This document shows positions 59,171-64,000 of a stretch of DNA of 64,000 bases, piece after piece. The stretch covers positions 4,588,001-4,652,000 of the forward strand of contig OY764266.1 in the NCBI GenBank assembly GCA_963668365.1, written 5' to 3'. A program made the position numbers and the translations under genes. The stretch's first letter is position 1. Every line of letters begins with the position of its first letter. The DNA comes from VXNE01 sp963668365 (GTDB taxonomy: Bacteria > Pseudomonadota > Gammaproteobacteria > Pseudomonadales > Azotimanducaceae). The notes under the pieces are model-generated. The model worked only from the letters and a program-made list of their open reading frames with translations. It was not told the DNA's origin and did no database searches.

Positions 59171-60841
59171 TCAAGGCATCCAGTCCGTCACCGCGCCTTC
59201 GCTGGCGGAACTGACGAGTCTCGCATACTTCGCGAGCGCCCCGCGCGTCGCATAGGGCGCGGGCGGACGCCACCGCTCCCGCCGGCGCGCGAGTTCCTCA
59301 TCCGTCAGTTCGACATTGATCTGACGTCGCTCCGCGTCGATGGCGATGGCGTCGTTGTCTTCCACGAGCGCGATCGGGCCGCCTTCGATCGCTTCGGGCG
59401 ACACGTGTCCGATCACGAAACCATGGGAGCCGCCGGAGAAGCGACCGTCCGTGAGCAGCGCGACATTGGAAAGTCCGCGGCCCTTGATGGCGCTGGTCGG
59501 GCTCAGCATTTCCCGCATGCCCGGACCGCCCTTCGGGCCTTCGTAGCGCACGACCACCACATCGCCTTCCCCCACGCGCCCATCCATGATGGCTCGCATG
59601 GCCGCCTCCTCGCCATGAAAGACCCTCGCTGTCCCGGTGAACGTCAATCCCTCGTGTCCCGTGATCTTCGCCACCGCGCCCCCCGGGGCAAGATTGCCGT
59701 AGAGCACCACGAGGTGGCTGTCCTTCTTGACCGGGTTCGCGAACGGCCGGATGATTTCCTGGCCGTCCGGATAGGGTGCGATGGCCGCCAGGTTCTCCGC
59801 CATCGTCTTGCCGGTGACCGTCAGGCATTCGCCGTGCAACAGACCCTCGTCGAGCAAGCCTTTCATGAGTGGCTGGATGCCGCCGATCTCTATCAGCTCC
59901 GACATCGCGAACCGGCCGGACGGACGCATATCCGCCAGCACCGGCACTTGATCGCCGACGCGGGTGAAGTCATCCAACGTCAGCGGCACGCCGCCGGCAT
60001 GGGCAATCGCCAAGAGGTGCAGGACCGCGTTGGTGGATCCTTCCAGCGCTACGCAAACGGTGATCGCGTTCTCGAACGCTTCGAGGGAAAGGATGTCGGA
60101 AGGTTTGATGTCGCGGTCGATCAGCGCCCTCACGGCGGCGCCCGCGTCGTAGCTGTCGCGGCGCTTGTTGTCGCTGACCGCGTTCTGCGCCGACGAGTTG
60201 GGCAGCGATAGGCCAAGGGCTTCGATGGCGGAAGCCATGGTGTTCGCCGTGTACATGCCGCCGCACGAGCCGGGACCCGGAATCGCCGTCTGTTCGATCT
60301 CCTTGAGTTCGATGTCGGATACGGTCCCCGCCGCGTGTCCGCCCACGGCTTCGAATACCGAGATGATGTCGCGACGTTCGGCACCGGGCAGGATCGTGCC
60401 GCCGTACACGAATACGCTCGGCCGGTCCAGGCGCGCCATCGCCATGGCGCATCCCGGCATGTTCTTGTCGCAGCCGCCGATGGCGACGAACCCGTCGAAA
60501 CCCTGCGCGCCGACCACTGCTTCGATGGAGTCCGCGATCAACTCCCGCGAAACCAGCGAATAGCGCATCCCCGAGGTGCCCATCGCGATGCCGTCGGAAA
60601 CCGTGATGGTGTTGAAGACGACGCTCTTCGCTCCGGCGGCATCCGCACCTCTCGCCGCTTCCTCGGCCAACCCGTCGATGTGCATGTTGCAGGGGGTCGT
60701 CATGCTCCAGGTGGAGGCAATGCCGATCTGCGGTTTGGTGAAGTCTTCCGGAACGAAACCGACGGCATGCAGCATCGCCCGGCTCGGCGCCTGCTCGACG
60801 CCGTCGACTATGACTGATGAGTATTTGCGGTTATCCGGCAT
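59171..60841 (-). CDS. ilvD: Dihydroxy-acid dehydratase
   Basis: Third common step of valine, leucine and isoleucine synthesis. 556 aa. Fe-S and Mg ligands lie in the characteristic places: CNMHIDGLAEE (first Cys), GGCDKNMPGCAMA (second Cys), PGSCGGMYTANTM (third Cys). The C-terminal active-site block is DGRFSGGSHGFVIGHVSPEA. The ATG at 60841 gives the usual opening NRKYSSVIVDG. The 229 bases upstream (60842-61070) separate it from a divergent membrane-protein gene and hold no further gene. Confidence 0.95.
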   Translation of the reverse strand: MPDNRKYSSVIVDGVEQAPSRAMLHAVGFVPEDFTKPQIGIASTWSMTTPCNMHIDGLAEEAARGADAAGAKSVVFNTITVSDGIAMGTSGMRYSLVSRELIADSIEAVVGAQGFDGFVAIGGCDKNMPGCAMAMARLDRPSVFVYGGTILPGAERRDIISVFEAVGGHAAGTVSDIELKEIEQTAIPGPGSCGGMYTANTMASAIEALGLSLPNSSAQNAVSDNKRRDSYDAGAAVRALIDRDIKPSDILSLEAFENAITVCVALEGSTNAVLHLLAIAHAGGVPLTLDDFTRVGDQVPVLADMRPSGRFAMSELIEIGGIQPLMKGLLDEGLLHGECLTVTGKTMAENLAAIAPYPDGQEIIRPFANPVKKDSHLVVLYGNLAPGGAVAKITGHEGLTFTGTARVFHGEEAAMRAIMDGRVGEGDVVVVRYEGPKGGPGMREMLSPTSAIKGRGLSNVALLTDGRFSGGSHGFVIGHVSPEAIEGGPIALVEDNDAIAIDAERRQINVELTDEELARRRERWRPPAPYATRGALAKYARLVSSASEGAVTDWMP

Positions 60842-61070
60842 GGCTCCTCTTCTTCTTCCATCCGAGAACGGCGGCGAACGCACGACCGCGAGCGGTCGGA
60901 CGAGACCCCGCGGGGAATGGATCGCTCGTCCGACTTCGCCCCGGTCGCATTCGATCATCACCCTGGAGTTGCCCGATAGTTATACAACGCCCGCTCCGAG
61001 CCGGGTAGACTGTAGCGCCGGATGCGTGACAGCCCCTTGCCGCCCAAGGGTCCGCGCGCCCCGTCACCGG

Positions 61071-61595
61071 GTGACGGCGGTCGCGCACCTCGAACCGCCA
61101 CATCAGCACCGGCATCGGCGGTTCACCCGCCTCCACCTCGTGGGGAACGTCCTGCTAGTCGGCTTGGGCTCCGGCTGCTTCGTCTCGGCGTTCGCCATCG
61201 CCATCACGGGGGAAGGCCCAGTTCCCGAACCCCTGATCGGCCTCCAGCAGGTTCTGGGCGTCCTGCTCGCGGTCGTGGTGCTGTGGTTGCTGGTCGCCAA
61301 TCACGCGGTCAAGAGTGCGCTGGCGCTTTCCGTCGCGCGCGAGACCTACGAGATTGTGCGTCGGTTCACCGAGGTGCTGGGCGAGATCGACGCGGGCGTC
61401 GAACACCTTCGCGCGAGGCAGGAACTCGACCGCCTGCTCGACAGGCTCGCCGAGGCCACGCTCAGGTTCGGGGATGTCGGTACCGTGGAGGTCGCCGCGC
61501 ACGATACGGCCGCGCCGGCCACGCCGTCCTTCGCGGCGCGACTCGTTCGGCTCTTCCGGCCGAAGAGCCCTCTTCGCGATCCCGCGGCTGAGTGA
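61071..61595 (+). CDS. Small two-helix membrane protein, unrecognised
   Basis: About 174 aa from the GTG at 61071. Two membrane helices (LVGNVLLVGLGSGCFVSAFAIAI and VLGVLLAVVVLWLLVANHAV) are separated by a short loop. A cytoplasmic coiled-coil-like stretch follows (EVLGEIDAGVEHLRARQELDRLLDRLAEATL), then a Pro/Ala-rich basic tail. No family is recognised. Codon positions show the usual GC bias, supporting a real gene; the start is uncertain because the frame is open far upstream. Confidence 0.55.
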   Translation: MTAVAHLEPPHQHRHRRFTRLHLVGNVLLVGLGSGCFVSAFAIAITGEGPVPEPLIGLQQVLGVLLAVVVLWLLVANHAVKSALALSVARETYEIVRRFTEVLGEIDAGVEHLRARQELDRLLDRLAEATLRFGDVGTVEVAAHDTAAPATPSFAARLVRLFRPKSPLRDPAAE

Positions 61596-61920
61596 CGGAG
61601 CCTGTCCCGCCGGATAGCCGGGCACCCGCATGTCAGATCGACATGTTCCGTATGGGCGACGATGTCCCGACGAACCGCGACGGCTATTTCCCGCCTGATC
61701 GCGACATGCGATCTCGACTACCGGGGTTTCTCACTCGAATTGAAGTACTTCAATTCTGACCGTGGCACCCGTCCCCATGGGGATGTTCGATCTGATCGAA
61801 TCACGGCGCCGCCTCGTCGCCCGCGGACCCGTCCAGAACGCACGCCCAACGATGACAGCCCCCCCGCCCGACGGCTACACTCCGTTCATGCTCGCGACTC
61901 CGCAGGAAGGAGGCATGCCG
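61596..61920. promoter_or_regulatory. Intergenic region with a perfect 20-bp palindrome upstream of the P450 gene
   Basis: This 325-base gap contains GAATTGAAGTACTTCAATTC at 61737-61756, which is exactly its own reverse complement, typical of a dimeric repressor operator (TetR- or MarR-like). The P450 frame is open back to 61762, but the part before 61921 is Pro-rich and not family-like. No regulator gene is adjacent, so the binding protein must be encoded elsewhere. Confidence 0.68.
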
Positions 61921-63003
61921 ATGTCCCTCGCAGACAATCTGATCGATCCCACCCTGATCCCCGCGTGTGGCGGTCCGCCCCACGAACTCTTCGACACATG
62001 GCGCGAGTCCGACCCGGTGCATTGGAATCCGCCGTCCGAGAGCTACCGTACGCCGATGGCCCACGCGTCCCTGGACAAGGGGTTCTGGGTGCTCACTCGC
62101 TATCAGGACGTCGTCGACGTCTCACGCGACCAGGAACTGTTCTCCTCGCATGAGGGAAGCCCCGTCATCTGGGACTTCGAGCCGCCGCAGCTCGAGGAAC
62201 AGCGGGCGGGTCTGATGGGCATGAAGCCCGCCGACCACATGGCGGTGAAGAAGCTGGTCATGCCGCCGTTCGCGGCGGGCGAGTTGGCGGCGTTCCATCC
62301 CGAGATCGACCGCGTCGCGCGGTCGATCATCGACTCGGTCGCCGGCAAGGGAGAGTGCGAGTTCGTCTTCGACGTCGCCTCGCGGCTCCCCGTGTACACG
62401 TTCTGCAAGCTTCTCGGCGTGCCGGACCGGCTGCGCGAGACGGTGTTCACGCTCGGCAACCGGACCGCCGACACGGAGAACGCGGCCTACCGAGACGGCT
62501 CGAACTCGGCCTTCTACGGCCTGTTCGCCATCGCCCGGGAACTCGCCGCGGAGAAGCGCGAGCATCCGGACCAGTACGCCCTGCTGCGGAGCGATCTCGA
62601 CCGGCATCTGCCCAACGCCATCGAGGAGGTGCTGCGCCACTCGCCGCCGGTGGTCAAGTTCCGGCGCACGGTCATGGAGGACACCGAGATCGGCGGGCAG
62701 AAGGTCGCCAGGGGCGACAAGATATACCTGTCCTATCCGGCCGCGAACCGCGATCCCGCGGTGTTCCCGAACCCGCACCGCTTCGACATCACGCGCGAGA
62801 ATGCGAACCGCCATCTGGCGTTCGGCAACGGACCGCATTTCTGCCTCGGCTCGCGGCTGGCGCGCTACCAGCTCGGGGCGCTGCTCAAGGAAATCGTGAC
62901 GCGCATTCCGGACATCCGACCCGACGGCGAGATGGAAATGATGAAGAGCATCTGGTTCAACGCGGTCATCCGGATGCCGGTGGCGTTCACGCCCGAGGGT
63001 TGA
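61921..63003 (+). CDS. Cytochrome P450 with an internal deletion removing the I-helix
   Basis: 360 aa, about 40 short of a bacterial P450. The N-terminal fold, the ExxR motif (EEVLRHSP), KFRRTVMEDTEIGGQKV, the AANRDPAVFPNPHRFD block and the haem loop FGNGPHFCLGSRL with Cys308 are all present. The I-helix oxygen-activation motif (AGxxTT) is absent: ARELAAEKREH is joined directly to PDQYALLRSD at about 62560. The start is ATG 61921, with GGAAGGAGG seven bases upstream. It is likely inactive as a monooxygenase unless the deletion is an assembly error. Confidence 0.83.
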   Translation: MSLADNLIDPTLIPACGGPPHELFDTWRESDPVHWNPPSESYRTPMAHASLDKGFWVLTRYQDVVDVSRDQELFSSHEGSPVIWDFEPPQLEEQRAGLMGMKPADHMAVKKLVMPPFAAGELAAFHPEIDRVARSIIDSVAGKGECEFVFDVASRLPVYTFCKLLGVPDRLRETVFTLGNRTADTENAAYRDGSNSAFYGLFAIARELAAEKREHPDQYALLRSDLDRHLPNAIEEVLRHSPPVVKFRRTVMEDTEIGGQKVARGDKIYLSYPAANRDPAVFPNPHRFDITRENANRHLAFGNGPHFCLGSRLARYQLGALLKEIVTRIPDIRPDGEMEMMKSIWFNAVIRMPVAFTPEG

Positions 63004-63052
63004 AGGCACGCGGTTCGACGTCCGGCCTGCGGCACCGAACCGCGCCCTCCGG

Positions 63053-63745
63053 CTACCGGGGCGCCGCTCCGTCGACCCGTCCGATCCAGTCGAGTACGTG
63101 GCGTGTTGTCTGCAGCGCCGCTTCCGCTTCCTCCGCGCAGCGCAGCGCGTTCACCTGGGCAATGACGGCAAGGTCGGCGATCGACAGCGCATCACCCACC
63201 AGCCAGGCGCGGCCGTCGAGCAGGCCGTCGAGCGCCTCGAAGTGTCGCTTGACATCGCGAACCACCTGGTCCCTGGGTTTCCGCCCGACACCCTGGGCCT
63301 GCGTGAGCCGGGTCGATGCCTCCACGATCAGTGACTTCAGCTGCGGCTTCGGCACGCCGGGCAGCGTTCGGGCGAACTCGTCAAGCGCCGTGTCGAGATT
63401 GTGCTCCCAGGTGAGACGCATCGTCATCTCGTAGAAGTAAAGGCTCTCGTCGGCCCACTCCTCGATCGCGTGGGCCAGCGCGGCGTCCCGGGATCCAGGC
63501 GGGACGAGGACCGGACCGCCGTACGATCTCTCCAAGTGGTAGAGGATGTCGGTCGAGTCCCAGACGACCGCGTCGCCGTCCCGGATCGAGGGGAACTTGC
63601 CCGTGGGGCTGACGTGCTCGTAGTCCCCCTCGGCCACTCTGGCGCGCGCGACCTCGTGGATGTCGAACGGGATGCCCTTGTAGTTCAGTGCGCGACGCAC
63701 CTTCTCCGCGAAGGGCGATGTCGAGAACTGGTACAGAGTGAGCAT
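63053..63745 (-). CDS. Glutathione S-transferase-like protein
   Basis: 230 aa. The N-terminal thioredoxin-fold domain is LTLYQFSTSPFAEKVRRALN, then the KFPSIRDGDAVVWDSTDILYHLE segment (SxxxW/D-S-T-x-I, the glutathione gamma-Glu site). The all-helical C-terminal domain has the N-capping-type block AWLVGDALSIADLAVIAQV. The Ser/Cys of the active site would be in STSPF. The ATG at 63745 is used. The end of an SDR gene lies 13 bases upstream on the same strand. Confidence 0.85.
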   Translation of the reverse strand: MLTLYQFSTSPFAEKVRRALNYKGIPFDIHEVARARVAEGDYEHVSPTGKFPSIRDGDAVVWDSTDILYHLERSYGGPVLVPPGSRDAALAHAIEEWADESLYFYEMTMRLTWEHNLDTALDEFARTLPGVPKPQLKSLIVEASTRLTQAQGVGRKPRDQVVRDVKRHFEALDGLLDGRAWLVGDALSIADLAVIAQVNALRCAEEAEAALQTTRHVLDWIGRVDGAAPR

Positions 63746-63758
63746 GGCGAATCCTCCC

Positions 63759-64000
63759 CTACGGTTGCCGGACCTGCGGCAGGGTCGCCAGGATGGGTTC
63801 GAGGTCGTACTTCTGGTCGCCCTCGCGCCGGGGCGCCTGCGTTGCGAACGCCTGCTCCAACTCAATCCACCGTCTGTGCGCGATACCGACCGCGTGGGGG
63901 TGGGTCACGATGTAGAACTCCCCGGTGCGGATTCCTTCCACGGCCCTGGCGGCCACCTCCGCCGCCGGCATTCCCATCTGGCGCATGAACGCACCGGATG
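63759..64000 (-). CDS. Short-chain dehydrogenase, C-terminal end (cut by window edge)
   Basis: The last 80 residues of a gene that enters from beyond 64000. The block SGAFMRQMGMPAAEVAARAV, then EGIRTGEFYIVTHPHAV, is the C-terminal substrate-side region of SDR family proteins that contain FYIxTHP. The catalytic and cofactor motifs lie outside the window. It probably forms an operon with the GST-like gene. Confidence 0.68.
   Translation of the reverse strand, partial: SGAFMRQMGMPAAEVAARAVEGIRTGEFYIVTHPHAVGIAHRRWIELEQAFATQAPRREGDQKYDLEPILATLPQVRQP

Overview
The window is GC-rich, densely packed bacterial chromosome that reads as a gammaproteobacterium. Two blocks keep the gene order known from Escherichia coli. 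The first (1-9264) is 5-formyltetrahydrofolate cyclo-ligase, 6S RNA, zapA and a zapB-like gene, pepP, a ubiH-type hydroxylase and gcvTHP. The second (11464-21779) is rppH-ptsP followed by thyA and lgt. There is no rRNA, tRNA or CRISPR array that I can see, so the lineage below class level is open. The split gcvPA/gcvPB and the missing ygfB and second Ubi hydroxylase point away from the enterics.

Layout. 1-9264: peptide deformylase (cut by the window edge), one-carbon, cell-division, ubiquinone and glycine-cleavage genes. 9261-17883: YyaL-like protein, rppH-ptsP (nitrogen PTS entry), a SWIM-SNF2 helicase and an SDR. 18003-24630: a VapBC-like pair with a visible operator, thyA, an NRDE protein, lgt, folA, an S9 peptidase, a second VapBC-like pair and the tail of a lost S9 paralogue. 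24631-29326: a lone molybdopterin subunit, a truncated STN gene, an IS630-type remnant and HipBA. 29411-32633: AcoX-type kinase, fabV and hemE, joined by stop/start overlaps. 32685-34461: three unrecognised, translationally coupled genes. 34604-36895: DM13 protein, PPK2 kinase, amidohydrolase.

36962-53633 is a defence and toxin-antitoxin island. It holds a RES-Xre pair and a type I restriction operon (hsdM-hsdS-ptuA-ptuB-hsdR). A Septu-like ATPase/HNH pair lies inside that operon, and HsdR carries a C-terminal LexA-like S24 domain. The minus-strand operon beside it is Xre-RES-NERD-unknown. Two insertions can be resolved to the base. One splits hsdS (14-bp inverted repeats, CTAG duplication); the other, an ISAzo13-type element, splits a VapB-type antitoxin (TTA duplication). 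In both cases removing the element and one duplication restores a continuous reading frame.

53677-64000 returns to metabolic genes: an unrecognised protein, a polyamine-type binding protein, a Calx-beta surface protein, ilvD, a small membrane protein, a cytochrome P450 that has lost its I-helix segment and lies behind a perfect 20-bp palindrome, a glutathione-transferase-like protein, and the end of an SDR gene.

The best candidates for something new are the HsdR-S24 fusion, which has a LexA-style Ala-Gly site at the right distance from its Ser/Lys pair, the Septu genes nested in the restriction operon, the three-gene unknown operon at 32685-34461, and the NERD plus partner pair.
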